Below, piece by piece: positions 50,266 to 59,509 of a DNA stretch of 64,000 bases (positions are counted from its first letter, which is position 1; each line of letters opens with the position of its first letter). The stretch is from Mycolicibacterium mucogenicum DSM 44124 (GTDB lineage: Bacteria; Actinomycetota; Actinomycetes; Mycobacteriales; Mycobacteriaceae). The position numbers and the translations under genes were made by a program. The stretch spans positions 1,612,001 through 1,676,000 of the forward strand of contig NZ_CP062008.1 of assembly GCF_005670685.2 (NCBI RefSeq), in the 5' to 3' direction. A model generated the notes under the pieces. The model saw nothing but the letters and a program-made list of their open reading frames with translations, made no database searches and had not been told where the DNA came from.

Positions 50266-52307
50266 GTGGACTTCTATTCCGCCTACCGGCACGGATTCGT
50301 CCGCGTCGCCGCGTGCACGCACCACACCGCGCTCGCGGACCCGGCGACCAACGCCGCGTCGGTGCTGCGCCTGGCCCGCGAGTGCCACGACGACGCCGTC
50401 GCACTGGCGGTGTTCCCGGAGCTGACCCTCTCGGGGTACTCGATCGAGGACATCCTGCTGTCGGACACGCTGCTCGAGTCGGTGACCGAGGCGCTGGCCT
50501 CGATCGTCGAGGCGTCGGTCGAGTTGCTGCCGGTTCTGGTGGTGGGTGCGCCGCTGCGGCACCGGCACCGGATCTACAACACCGCGGTGGTCATCCACCG
50601 TGGCTCCATCCTTGGCGTGGTGCCCAAGTCGTACCTGCCGACCTACCGCGAGTTCTACGAATCGCGTCAGGTCGCGGCCGGTGACGATGTCGAAGGCACC
50701 ATCCGGCTGGGCGGCGTCGACGTGCCGTTCGGCCCCGACCTGCTGTTCGCCGCCGACGATCTGCCGAACTTCGTGCTGCACGTGGAGATCTGCGAGGACA
50801 TGTGGGTGCCGGTGCCGCCGAGTGCGACGGCCGCGCTGGCCGGTGCGACGGTGCTGGCCAATCTGTCGGGCAGCCCGATCACGATCGGCCGGGCCGACGA
50901 CCGCAAGCTGCTGGCCCGCTCTGCGTCGTCGCGATGCCTGGCGGCGTACGTCTATGCCGCCGCGGGGAGGGCGAGTCGACGACGGATCTGGCGTGGGACG
51001 GCCAGACCATGATTTACGAAAACGGTGTGCTGCTGGCCGAATCCGAGCGCTTTCCACGCGGAGAGCGACGCTCGGTCGCCGACGTCGACACCGAACTGCT
51101 GGCCGCCGAGCGGCTGCGGATGGGCACGTTCGACGACAACCGGCGCACGTTCGCCGACCGGACCTCCGACTTCCGGCGCATCGGATTCACACTGTCGCCG
51201 CCCGCGGGCGACATCGGCCTGCGCCGCGAGATCGAGCGGTTCCCGTTCGTGCCGTCGGATCCGCAACGGCTGCAACAGGATTGCTACGAGGCGTACAACA
51301 TTCAGGTGTCCGGTCTGGAGCAGCGGCTGCGGGCCCTGAACTTTCCGACCGTGGTGATCGGGGTGTCCGGCGGGCTGGATTCCACGCACGCGCTGATCGT
51401 TGCGGCCAAGGCGATGGACCGCGAGGGTCGGCCGCGCAGCGACATCCTGGCCTTCACCATGCCGGGTTTCGCGACCGGCGACCACACCAAGAACAACGCC
51501 ACCGCACTGGCCAAGGCGCTCGGAGTCACGTTCTCCGAGTTGGACATTCGGGACACCGCGCGGCTGATGCTCACCGAGATGGGACACCCGTTCGCGCGCG
51601 GTGAGGCCGTCTACGACGTGACGTTCGAGAACGTGCAAGCCGGGTTGCGGACCGACTTCCTGTTCCGGCTGGCCAACCAGCGCGGCGGCATCGTGCTGGG
51701 CACGGGCGACCTGTCCGAGCTCGGCCTGGGCTGGTCCACGTATGGCGTCGGCGACCAGATGTCGCACTACAACGTCAACGGCGGGGTGCCGAAAACCCTG
51801 ATCCAGCACCTGATCCGGTGGGTGATCTCCTCGGGGCAGTTCAACGACGATGTCAACGATGTGTTGCAGTCGGTGCTGGACACCGAGATCACGCCCGAAC
51901 TTGTTCCGGCGGCCGACGGTGAGGCAGTGCAGAGCAGTCAGGCCAAGGTGGGACCGTATGCACTGCAGGACTTTTCGCTCTTTCAGGTGTTGCGCTACGG
52001 CTTCCGGCCGTCGAAGATCGCGTTCCTGTCCTGGCATGCGTGGCGCGACGCCGACGCCGGTGACTGGCCGGCGGGTTTCCCCGATGACGAACACGTGGCC
52101 TACTCGCTGGCCGACATCCGGCACTGGCTGAAAGTCTTCGTCCAGCGGTTCTACTCGTTCAGCCAGTTCAAGCGGTCGGCGCTGCCGAACGGCCCGAAGG
52201 TGTCAGCGGGCGGCGCGTTGTCCCCGCGCGGGGACTGGCGGGCGCCGTCGGACATGTCGGCACGCATCTGGCTCGACGAGATCGACCGCAACGTGCCGGA
52301 GGCCTGA
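50266..52307 (+). pseudogene. nadE: NAD synthetase (glutamine-hydrolysing), broken by a single-base frameshift
   Basis: The enzyme makes NAD from nicotinate adenine dinucleotide. The N-terminal nitrilase-type glutaminase domain runs in one frame from GTG 50266 ([53 protein letters not shown]). After AAYVYAAAG the frame is lost near 50964-50967 in a G-run. Homology resumes at once one frame over with [15 protein letters not shown] and continues through the synthetase domain ([40 protein letters not shown]) to 52307. One missing G restores a 680-aa protein, essentially the M. tuberculosis length. It is either a sequencing error or a real mutation. GACAAT 6 nt upstream suggests a leaderless start. 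Confidence 0.9.
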
Positions 52308-52316
52308 CCGGGCCGC

Positions 52317-52342
52317 TTCTGACGCCCATCCGGACGTCAGAA
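52317..52342. terminator. Hairpin between nadE and the convergent HNH gene
   Basis: TTCTGACG (52317-52324) pairs with CGTCAGAA (52335-52342). The 3' arm includes the stop codon of the minus-strand HNH gene. No T-tract. Confidence 0.5.
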
Positions 52343-53944
52343 CGGTGGCGAGCTGTCGCCGTCGATGAGTTGTTGGGCGAGTTGGAGTTTGGCTTCGGCG
52401 GTCGACTCCGACTCCAGGAGCTCGGTCCAGTTGAGTTTGCGCTCGTTCCGGGTACGTCGAGCGCGGTCGTCGATGCGGGTGCGCCGGCGGGTGGGCATCA
52501 TGAGGTCGCGACCGGGTTGATCGCTGGTGGTCGCCGTAGCCGATGGTGGCGGCGCTGCCGATGGTGGCGGTGCTGTGGTAGGGAAGTGCCTGTCGGGAAA
52601 CAGGATTCGGCTACCGGGCACGGTCGTGTAGGTATGCCCGGTGGGTGCGGTCCACACGATGGTGCCGTCCGGGTTCTGGCGGGTGTGCCATCCGGTCGCG
52701 CCGGTGTAGAACGTTTTGACGAGGTGATGCTTGCGGCACTTCGGGCTGAGATTGCCGGGATGCGTGGCTCCGGCCGGCCAGGGGATGGTGTGGTCGAGGT
52801 CGGCGTCTACGGCGGGGCGGTCGCAGCCGGGGTGCATGCAGGTGATGTCCCGCATCCTCACGTAGTGGTCGAGCGTGGTCGACGGCCGGTATTGCGGTTG
52901 CCCGTCGGCCGGAACCTGCGGCGTGGTAACCGTTTTCACGGTGGCGCCGCGGGCGGCGAGGTCTGCCACGACCACCGCGGGGATCACGGGCCCGCCAGAT
53001 AGATATCCGACCGCGCTCTGGTCGACGACAGGCGCGGGCTCGGGCTGAGGCGCGAGTGCCTCGGTGACCGGGGTGTCTGCCGTCACCGGCGGTTTGGCCT
53101 CCGGCGCGTCGAGCAGTGGGTCGCTGACCGGTTGTGGCGCAGCGCCAGTCAGGACATGAATGACGACTGCTGCGGCGCGCGGATCGGTACCGGCCGCGGG
53201 GCAGTCGGGATTGCCGCAGTGGCAGGGCAGTCGATCGCCGCGGAGGGCCAGGATGCCCAACGCGTCGGCGCGGCGCTGGGCGAGGCTGCGGGGATCGTCG
53301 TCGCAGACCTCGTAGGCCATGGCGGTGAGGGTGCGCTTGAGCAGTTCGGCGTCGGTGGTCAGTAACAGACCCCAGACAGACGTGACGCCTGCGGGGTCAC
53401 CCGGCTTGCCGAACTCGACATCGCGACCGCGGACGGCGTTACGGGTACGACGCACCGCGGCCGGGTCGAACTTCTCGATCCAGCTGTCGATCTGCCGGAT
53501 CGTGTCAGCTTTCGACAATGGACCCCATTCGTGCGCGCTGCCGGCCATGGCGGTGTCGATGAGGGCGAGCGCAGCGGGGTCTTGCACGAGCTCGGTGTGC
53601 CAGCAGATCAGGGTGACCAACGGAAGTGATAGGTCCCCGCGCGCCAGCAGGGCGCCGACGTGTGGGAGCCGGTCGCGCAGTGTGAGTCCGAGGTGCATCT
53701 GACTGGCGGCTTGCCAGCGATTGATCGTCAGGGCCGCGCCGATCTCGCACGCCGCGGCGTCCCAGCCGTCGCACGCCCACAGGTCGCGGTCTTCGTGGTC
53801 GATGCAGCGGCGGTGGGTGAGTTCGGCGATGGCAGCCAGTCGGCGGGCGGCACTCTGGGCTTCGGTCCGTGTTGCGCTGGTCATCGTGTCGACCAGGGAA
53901 GCGTCGTCGGCTTCTCCGGTTTCAATCACCAGTTCTTCGTACAT
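52337..53944 (-). CDS. 13E12-repeat-family HNH endonuclease-like protein (DUF222)
   Basis: 535 aa. An N-terminal helical DUF222 domain (about 20-260) is followed by a Pro/Ala-rich linker. The HNH domain has CMHPGCDRPAVDADLDHTIP and the LSPKCRKHH part around residues 365-420, with two CxxC-like zinc ligands. Many copies of this family occur in mycobacterial genomes; some carry recombination target sites within the gene. Its cellular role is unknown and no neighbour hints at one. Confidence 0.85.
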   Translation of the reverse strand: MYEELVIETGEADDASLVDTMTSATRTEAQSAARRLAAIAELTHRRCIDHEDRDLWACDGWDAAACEIGAALTINRWQAASQMHLGLTLRDRLPHVGALLARGDLSLPLVTLICWHTELVQDPAALALIDTAMAGSAHEWGPLSKADTIRQIDSWIEKFDPAAVRRTRNAVRGRDVEFGKPGDPAGVTSVWGLLLTTDAELLKRTLTAMAYEVCDDDPRSLAQRRADALGILALRGDRLPCHCGNPDCPAAGTDPRAAAVVIHVLTGAAPQPVSDPLLDAPEAKPPVTADTPVTEALAPQPEPAPVVDQSAVGYLSGGPVIPAVVVADLAARGATVKTVTTPQVPADGQPQYRPSTTLDHYVRMRDITCMHPGCDRPAVDADLDHTIPWPAGATHPGNLSPKCRKHHLVKTFYTGATGWHTRQNPDGTIVWTAPTGHTYTTVPGSRILFPDRHFPTTAPPPSAAPPPSATATTSDQPGRDLMMPTRRRTRIDDRARRTRNERKLNWTELLESESTAEAKLQLAQQLIDGDSSPPF

Positions 53945-54036
53945 ATGTTCGATTTTAGTGATCTCAACCGCTTCAAACTACGTGGCAGGCGCAGATTGTG
54001 GATGAATCGCGTTCTGTGGATAACTTGCCGCCGCGC

Positions 54037-55200
54037 TCAGGCGGCGGCGAGCACGTTCGGCTCATCAAGGTCGTCGTCGGTCCGACGCTGAGACCGGGCG
54101 GCCGCATGCACCACCAGCGCGAAGGCGACGGTGATCGGGATGACCGGGCCGTCCATGCCGCCAGCGAGAACGGCGTCGGCCGTCGTGAAGGCCGGCGGCA
54201 CGATCTGCGCGTACAAGCTGGCCGCGGTCGGGGCCGCGGCGAAGCCCCACAGCAGCCAGCGCCAGTGCCGTTCGCGCGCCACATCGCCCGCGGCGCGGGC
54301 CCGGAACACCCCTCGCGCGGCGATTGCGATGCTGATCCAGGCCGGTACCAGGTGAAAGAGCGCGAGGCTGTGCGGTATCGCGGCGGGCAGCCGGAGGACC
54401 AGCGCGGCGTATGTCAGCGAGCCGGCAATGGCCAGTGCGAGGGCGAAGAAGTACACGCGGCGCGGGGTGGATGCGGCAACCGCGTCCACCTTCGGATGCT
54501 GCGCGAGCATGAACGCGAACACCGCGCTGCCGGGCGCGGCGACACCGAGGACGATGGAGCCCACGCCGATGTTGGTCAGCAGATCATGCTGCGGGATCAG
54601 TGGCTGGATGCCGATCCAGATCACGCGCAGCAACGGCGCCGTCATCATCAGGGCGATGCCGTAGGTCATCCAGGCCTGGTGCGTGATCACGTCGCGGCGG
54701 CGGATCGCGTAGACCGCGTACCACGCGCTACCGAGTGTGCCGATTGCCAAGGCGCGCAACTGGGTTTCGAATGCCGGGCCGATGAAGTGCTGGGCCGGCG
54801 GCGTGAAGTACAGGAACACCAACGCGGTCAGCATGCTGGCGGACATCAGTGCCAGATAGCTGCGGCCGATCCAGCGATGTACCGCCGGCCCGCGGGTGCG
54901 CAGCCGCGACGAGAACTGAAACAGCCCCAGCGTCAAGGCAAGTCCGGCCAACGTGGTGTGCACCATGAGGACGACGCGATGCTCGGCGTAGGCGCCGTGG
55001 CGCACGGATTCGACGGATCCGTCACCGACCGCGTAGGTGCGGCCGTTGATGACGGAGTTGACGGTGTCTTGCCAGCGCGACAAGCCGGGCGCGAACAGCG
55101 GCCAGGCGTAGTTGAGTGCGAGCGGCACATAGAAGACGGCGATGGCGACCGTGAGCACGAAGAATCGCCGCGACACCGCGATTCCCTTGTGGCCGTCCAT
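54037..55200 (-). CDS. DUF2306 multi-pass membrane protein
   Basis: 387 aa with about nine to ten hydrophobic segments; the first starts at FFVLTVAIAVFYVPLALNY. His-containing helices (EHRVVLMVHTTLAGLALTLGLFQF, HQAWMTYGIALMMTAPL, VHRWIGRSYLALM) resemble DUF2306 proteins, which look like haem- or quinone-binding membrane proteins but are uncharacterised. ATG 55200 is 11 nt downstream of TAGAAT (55212-55217 on the plus strand); a GTG at 55224 with AAGGTG ahead is the alternative. A second weakly hydrophobic half holds AAIPHSLALFHLVPAWISIA. Confidence 0.78.
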   Translation of the reverse strand: MDGHKGIAVSRRFFVLTVAIAVFYVPLALNYAWPLFAPGLSRWQDTVNSVINGRTYAVGDGSVESVRHGAYAEHRVVLMVHTTLAGLALTLGLFQFSSRLRTRGPAVHRWIGRSYLALMSASMLTALVFLYFTPPAQHFIGPAFETQLRALAIGTLGSAWYAVYAIRRRDVITHQAWMTYGIALMMTAPLLRVIWIGIQPLIPQHDLLTNIGVGSIVLGVAAPGSAVFAFMLAQHPKVDAVAASTPRRVYFFALALAIAGSLTYAALVLRLPAAIPHSLALFHLVPAWISIAIAARGVFRARAAGDVARERHWRWLLWGFAAAPTAASLYAQIVPPAFTTADAVLAGGMDGPVIPITVAFALVVHAAARSQRRTDDDLDEPNVLAAA

Positions 55201-55281
55201 TTGAACGTCAGATTCTAGGGCCACACCCGGTCACCTTGCAGTATTTGCTGAAGCAGAACCGTCGCGCGGCTTTCGGGGTGT

Positions 55282-55488
55282 TCAGAGCCTGTCCATCTCG
55301 CGAGCCATGCACACCTGCTCCAGATAGCTGTGATACGCCGCGCGCGACGCCGGTTCCGCCGCCGCGGGAGTGGACAGCCACCGCACGGCGGCCGAGATGA
55401 CGGACTCGGCTTCGGTCCACCAGCGGGTCACTGCCGGGTGGGTGTTCGCCATGCGGAAGTGCATTGTGGCGGTGGGGGTTTGGTTCAT
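55282..55488 (-). CDS. Small conserved-looking protein of 68 residues
   Basis: MNQTPTATMHFRMANTHPAV begins the frame, after a strong AAGGAG with 7-base spacing, which is the main evidence that it is real. The sequence continues with a Trp/Ala-rich helical part (TRWWTEAESVISAAVRWLS) and ends in a Met/Arg tail. No family recognised and no signal peptide. A 16-bp inverted repeat AGTAG-N6-CTACT (55506-55521) lies just upstream and may control it. Confidence 0.6.
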   Translation of the reverse strand: MNQTPTATMHFRMANTHPAVTRWWTEAESVISAAVRWLSTPAAAEPASRAAYHSYLEQVCMAREMDRL

Positions 55489-55774
55489 CGGAGTGCTCCT
55501 TGTCGAGTAGTGACTCCTACTGTCTCGCCAGGCGGCGGGCATTCCATCGGCCGTGATGCGTACTTCGCAAAGGTGCACGCCGACGGCGTCATCTACGCCA
55601 TGTGCGCATACGTACGCACCGCTGCTGAGTTGTCGCGCGCAGAGTTGCCCGATGGCGGTCGGTGGGTGCCGGAACGGGGCGAAGCGTCACCACGCCGACT
55701 GATGCCCGAGGCGTCCGGCCGAGGCGTTGCTGCTAGCGGCTATGCCGGAGCGGCGGCGCGCACAGACAACTCGC

Positions 55775-57025
55775 TCAGGAAGCCGCCCGCCACGACTGAT
55801 CGACGCGGTCGAACGCGATGGGCAATGTGAGCGGTCCGCTCAGACCTACCAACGGCTTCCACGGGACCGGCCCGGTCACGCGGGCATTGGGCATGCGCTG
55901 AGTCATGAGGGCGAGCGCTTCGGCCAGCTCCATCTTGGCCAGGTGCACGCCGAGGCAGTAGTGCATCCCGGCGCCGAAGGTCTGCATCGCCGGGGCGCCC
56001 GCACGGGTGATATCGAGTCGGTCGGGATCGGCGTACACGGCGGGGTCGCGGTTGGCCGCGCCGGTGTTGACCTGCAGGAAAGTTCCTGCGGGGAACAGCA
56101 TTCCGGCGAGTTCGACATCCTCGCGGGCCATCCGGAGAGAGCTGATCACGATCGGGGAGTGCCGCATGGTCTCTTCGACGGCGCGGTCGGCCATGTCCGG
56201 GTGCGCCCCCAGGAGGGCCCACTGGTCGGGGTGCTCGCACAGGACCTGTACCGAAGCGGAGACCTGGTTGCGGGTGGTGTCGGTGCCGGCCGCCAGCAGG
56301 CCGGTGGACAGCATGCGCAGTTCGTCGGCGCTGAGGCGGTCTCCGTCCTCTTCGGCGCGGATGAGATCCGAGATCAGATCGTCGGTGAGGTTGTCGCGGC
56401 GACGGGCGACCATGTCGTCGATGTAGCCGTCGAGTGCGTCCCATGCGGTCAGGATCGCGGTCTCGTGCTCGGCGACGTGCCAGTCGAAGGCCTGCATGAA
56501 GTCGTCGACCCAGGCCGACAGTTGCGCCCAGTCCTCGGCCGGGGCGCCGAGCAGCGCACAGATGACCGGGGTCGGGTACTGCCGGGCGATGTCGCTCACC
56601 ACATCGCAGTGCCCGCGGGCCACCTGGCGATCGATCAGGTCGCTGACGACGTCGACGACCGTGGTGCGCAATCGCTCGATCGCGCGGCGACTGAAGGCCG
56701 TGGCCACCAGCCGGCGCAGACGGGTGTGCTCGGGGCCGTCGATGCTGATGATCGATGCGCTGACCCGGTCCCACACCGGGCCGGAGGTGATGCCCTGGGC
56801 CACGAGGAACATGCCCTGGGGAATCCGGAATCGTGGATCCCGCAGCACCTCGTGTGCCAGGTCGTAGGTCAGCACCTCCGGTCCGTGCGGGCCCATCGCG
56901 ATCGGCGACTGTGCACGCGCAGGCCCGAGGATCGCCTGCGCTTCGTCGGGGCTTTGCGCGTCCGAGTAGTCGATGGCCGGAAGCGCGACGTCGAACACGC
57001 TCGGAATACCGCTGGCGATGGTCAT
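55775..57025 (-). CDS. Cytochrome P450
   Basis: 416 aa soluble P450. I-helix oxygen-binding motif AAGTDTTRNQ, K-helix ExxR in EETMR, and haem loop FGAGMHYCLGVHLAKME with the Cys ligand. The family includes actinobacterial terpene, steroid and antibiotic hydroxylases; the substrate cannot be told. The ATG lies 6 nt after GATAGT (57032-57037 on the plus strand), indicating a leaderless mRNA. No ferredoxin or reductase gene is adjacent, so electrons come from elsewhere. It is downstream of, and on the same strand as, the PEBP gene, with 87 bases between. Confidence 0.95.
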   Translation of the reverse strand: MTIASGIPSVFDVALPAIDYSDAQSPDEAQAILGPARAQSPIAMGPHGPEVLTYDLAHEVLRDPRFRIPQGMFLVAQGITSGPVWDRVSASIISIDGPEHTRLRRLVATAFSRRAIERLRTTVVDVVSDLIDRQVARGHCDVVSDIARQYPTPVICALLGAPAEDWAQLSAWVDDFMQAFDWHVAEHETAILTAWDALDGYIDDMVARRRDNLTDDLISDLIRAEEDGDRLSADELRMLSTGLLAAGTDTTRNQVSASVQVLCEHPDQWALLGAHPDMADRAVEETMRHSPIVISSLRMAREDVELAGMLFPAGTFLQVNTGAANRDPAVYADPDRLDITRAGAPAMQTFGAGMHYCLGVHLAKMELAEALALMTQRMPNARVTGPVPWKPLVGLSGPLTLPIAFDRVDQSWRAAS

Positions 57026-57112
57026 GCATCGACTATCCGGCGCTGCGGCCGGCAGATCATCCGCTAAGTGGCGTATATCTGCGCGTCAGTTACGTAGGCC
57101 GCGCCAGAGGCA

Positions 57113-57688
57113 TCACCGTTCGTAACTCCCCGTCAGGATGCCCCTCGCCAGGACGTGGTGGGCTGCCGCGGCGATCAGGTGCTTGGCCGAATTGATGTCC
57201 GCCGGCAGCGGGCAGTCGAGCGCGAGCAGATGGAACCGGTAGCGGTGTGGGCCGTGCCCCGGAATGGGCCGCGGTCCGGAATAGCCGGTCTTGCTCAGTA
57301 CCGTCGGGATGACACGCACCTGGTCTGCGGTGAACGCCCCGGCGGCAAGGCCGCTGACGTTCGGTTCCAGCACTGCGATGCTGTGGATCAGTGGCGTTGG
57401 CAGCGGTACATCGACATCGTCGAGTACGAGAACCAGCTGCCGGCTTTCGGCGGGCACACCCGCCCACTGCAGTTCGGGTGACCGGTTGTGGCCGACGCCG
57501 GGACCGGCGCACGCGAGCGGCATCGGCGCGCCGTCGGCGAATTCCGGGCTGGACACCGTGATGGTCTGCGGAGCCGTGAATCCCTGGCCCACCAAGGGAC
57601 TTCGGGCTGGGTCGGCCCGCATCGGACGCAGCACGCGGCCGATGGCCGCGATAGCGTGCGGTCCGTGCCGCTTCGCGATGGGCATCAT
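57113..57688 (-). CDS. PEBP-family (YbhB/YbcL-like) protein
   Basis: 191 aa phosphatidylethanolamine-binding-protein fold: [60 protein letters not shown] and [20 protein letters not shown], where family members hold a ligand pocket. Bacterial members are suggested kinase inhibitors or small-molecule binders, with little proof. The start overlaps the leuD-like stop by 4 bases, so it is the last gene of the diacid operon. Confidence 0.87.
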   Translation of the reverse strand: MMPIAKRHGPHAIAAIGRVLRPMRADPARSPLVGQGFTAPQTITVSSPEFADGAPMPLACAGPGVGHNRSPELQWAGVPAESRQLVLVLDDVDVPLPTPLIHSIAVLEPNVSGLAAGAFTADQVRVIPTVLSKTGYSGPRPIPGHGPHRYRFHLLALDCPLPADINSAKHLIAAAAHHVLARGILTGSYER

Positions 57689-58263
57689 GCACCGCTCCCG
57701 GCGCTGCGCATGGCGACCGTCGAGGATCGCAGCAGTCCCGCGAGTTCGCCTGGCAGATAACCCTGCTCAGCCAGCCGCGGCATGACTCCGCCACTGCTGA
57801 TGATGTCGAGCAAGAGTCCGGGGAGTGCAGTGACGTGCCCGGCGGCGCCGGTGCTGTCGTTGCGCCAGGTCCCCTCTGTCAAGTCGAAGGTGCCGGTATC
57901 GCCCTCGGTGAAGAGCCGCGTCGCGCCGGGGAGCGTCATCGCCGGGAGACCGGCGTTCACCGCGTTCCGGAAGAACAGCGAGTTGAATTCTTCGGCCACC
58001 AGCCCCGCCACCCCGAGCTCGGTGAACAGTGCGGCGACGGGACGCGACGAGCCGACACCGAAGTTGCGGCCGGCGACCACTACATCGCCCCGTTGCACGG
58101 CGTCCGTCCAGCCGGCACGCACTTCGTAGAAGATGTGCCGGGCGGCTTCGGCCGGCTCCATCTTCATGGCGAATGCCGGATACATGGCATCGGTGTTCAG
58201 GTCGTCGCCGAACACCCAGACACGGCCGCTGAAGGTCACGGGTTTGATCGCTGTCGGGGTCAT
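57685..58263 (-). CDS. Aconitase-family small subunit (LeuD/DmdB-like)
   Basis: 192 aa, the swivel domain of a heterodimeric hydro-lyase. [15 protein letters not shown] and the substrate loop [13 protein letters not shown], followed by [12 protein letters not shown], are typical. ATG 58263 overlaps the large-subunit stop (ATGA). In this context it more likely belongs to a 2-methyl- or 2,3-dimethyl-malate dehydratase than to leucine synthesis, because it sits with an ICL/PEPM-type lyase and a PrpD-type gene and not with leuB. That reassignment is inference. Confidence 0.88.
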   Translation of the reverse strand: MTPTAIKPVTFSGRVWVFGDDLNTDAMYPAFAMKMEPAEAARHIFYEVRAGWTDAVQRGDVVVAGRNFGVGSSRPVAALFTELGVAGLVAEEFNSLFFRNAVNAGLPAMTLPGATRLFTEGDTGTFDLTEGTWRNDSTGAAGHVTALPGLLLDIISSGGVMPRLAEQGYLPGELAGLLRSSTVAMRSAGSGA

Positions 58264-59507
58264 GCGGTCACCATCCTCGCGTCGGTGATGTACCCCGCGA
58301 CCGCCGATGCGGCGACGGTCGCGGGAGATGCCATGAAAATCTGGGCTTCGGTGCTGCCCATGCGGCCGGTGAAATTTCGGGTGCTTGATGTCAGACACAC
58401 TTCACCCGGCCCGACGACGCCCATGTGGTATCCGAAGCACGCGCCGCAGGTCGAGTTGGTGACCACGGCGCCGGCGTCAGCGATGTCCTGCAGGTAACCC
58501 AGGCGCATGGCCTCGCGGTACACCGCCTGCGATGCCGGGGTGACGAGCAGCCGAACCCCGGGCGCAACCGACCTGCCGCGCAACACCTTCGCGATGATCT
58601 CCAGGTCTTCCAGCTGGCCGTTGGCACACGAGCCGACGAACGCCTGGTCGATCTTCTGGTGCTCCAGCTGGGACACCGGCACTCCGTTGCGACTGACGGT
58701 CCCGGGCCGCGCGACGTAGGGCTCCAGGGTACTCAGGTCGAGGCGTCGGACCTCAGCGTAGTGCGCGTCCGGATCAGGTTGGGCGGCAACGTATCCGGTG
58801 ACGCCCCGCTCGAGTAGGCAGTGCTCCAGGACATCGTCGGATTCGAAGGTGGCGAAATCGGCCGATACCTCGGCGCACTGTGTGGCGATGGTTCGGCGGT
58901 CGTGCATCGGGATCGACGCGAGTCCCGGCCCGCCGAATTCGAGGTTCAGATTGGCGGCGTCGCCGTACTTGTCGGCGAGGTACAGGAACACATCCTTGCC
59001 GCTGACGGTTTCTGGTTTGGCCCCGATGAATTCGTAGCGGATGGTGGGAGCGACCTGGAACCAGGTGCTCCCGGTGCACATGATGGAGTACACCTCCGCC
59101 GGGCCCAGGCCGCGTGCGGCGGTGTTGAAGGCGCCGGCCGCGCAGGTGTGGGAATCGGTGCAGGCCAACACTTCTCCGGGGCGCGCCAAACCGTTCTCGG
59201 CGATCACCTGATGGCAGATGCCGTGCCGGCCCACGTCATAGAAACGCTCGATGCCGAAGTCGGCGGCGAACTTTCGGGCGTGCGGGCCGCCGGCCGCGTC
59301 CTTCAAAGTCGGCGCGGGTACCGCGTGGTCCATGACGATCGCCAACTTGTCGGGATCGTTGATGCGGCTCGGTGGAATCCACATGGTGGCGAACTGCAGG
59401 TCGATCAGCACCGTCATGTCGACGTCGACGACGACGGTATCGCCTGGCGACACCGCCTCGAGTCCGGCTTTGCGGGCGAGAATTTTCTCGATGATGGTCA
59501 GGCCCAT
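58260..59507 (-). CDS. Aconitase-family large subunit (LeuC/DmdA-like)
   Basis: 415 aa, the short form of the 3-isopropylmalate dehydratase large subunit, clearly shorter than the about 470-aa bacterial LeuC of leucine synthesis. The 4Fe-4S ligands are in [11 protein letters not shown] and [20 protein letters not shown] is the active-site region. The start at 59507 has GAAAGGAGTGACC upstream; longer frames to 59630 lack one. It begins 2 bases after the lyase stop. Short LeuC forms include dimethylmaleate hydratase DmdA of nicotinate fermenters, homoaconitase-like and citramalate dehydratases. Confidence 0.9.
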   Translation of the reverse strand: MGLTIIEKILARKAGLEAVSPGDTVVVDVDMTVLIDLQFATMWIPPSRINDPDKLAIVMDHAVPAPTLKDAAGGPHARKFAADFGIERFYDVGRHGICHQVIAENGLARPGEVLACTDSHTCAAGAFNTAARGLGPAEVYSIMCTGSTWFQVAPTIRYEFIGAKPETVSGKDVFLYLADKYGDAANLNLEFGGPGLASIPMHDRRTIATQCAEVSADFATFESDDVLEHCLLERGVTGYVAAQPDPDAHYAEVRRLDLSTLEPYVARPGTVSRNGVPVSQLEHQKIDQAFVGSCANGQLEDLEIIAKVLRGRSVAPGVRLLVTPASQAVYREAMRLGYLQDIADAGAVVTNSTCGACFGYHMGVVGPGEVCLTSSTRNFTGRMGSTEAQIFMASPATVAASAVAGYITDARMVTA

Positions 59508-59509
59508 GG

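Noticed and set aside
50802..52307. Separate short NAD synthetase gene starting at 50802
   Set aside because: The first about 55 codons of this frame are out-of-frame glutaminase-domain DNA; the true similarity begins after the frameshift near 50967, so it is one broken nadE.
57685..59507. Leucine biosynthesis leuCD
   Set aside because: Operon context (ICL-like and PrpD-like genes, GntR), short large subunit and absence of leuB argue against it; kept only as an alternative.
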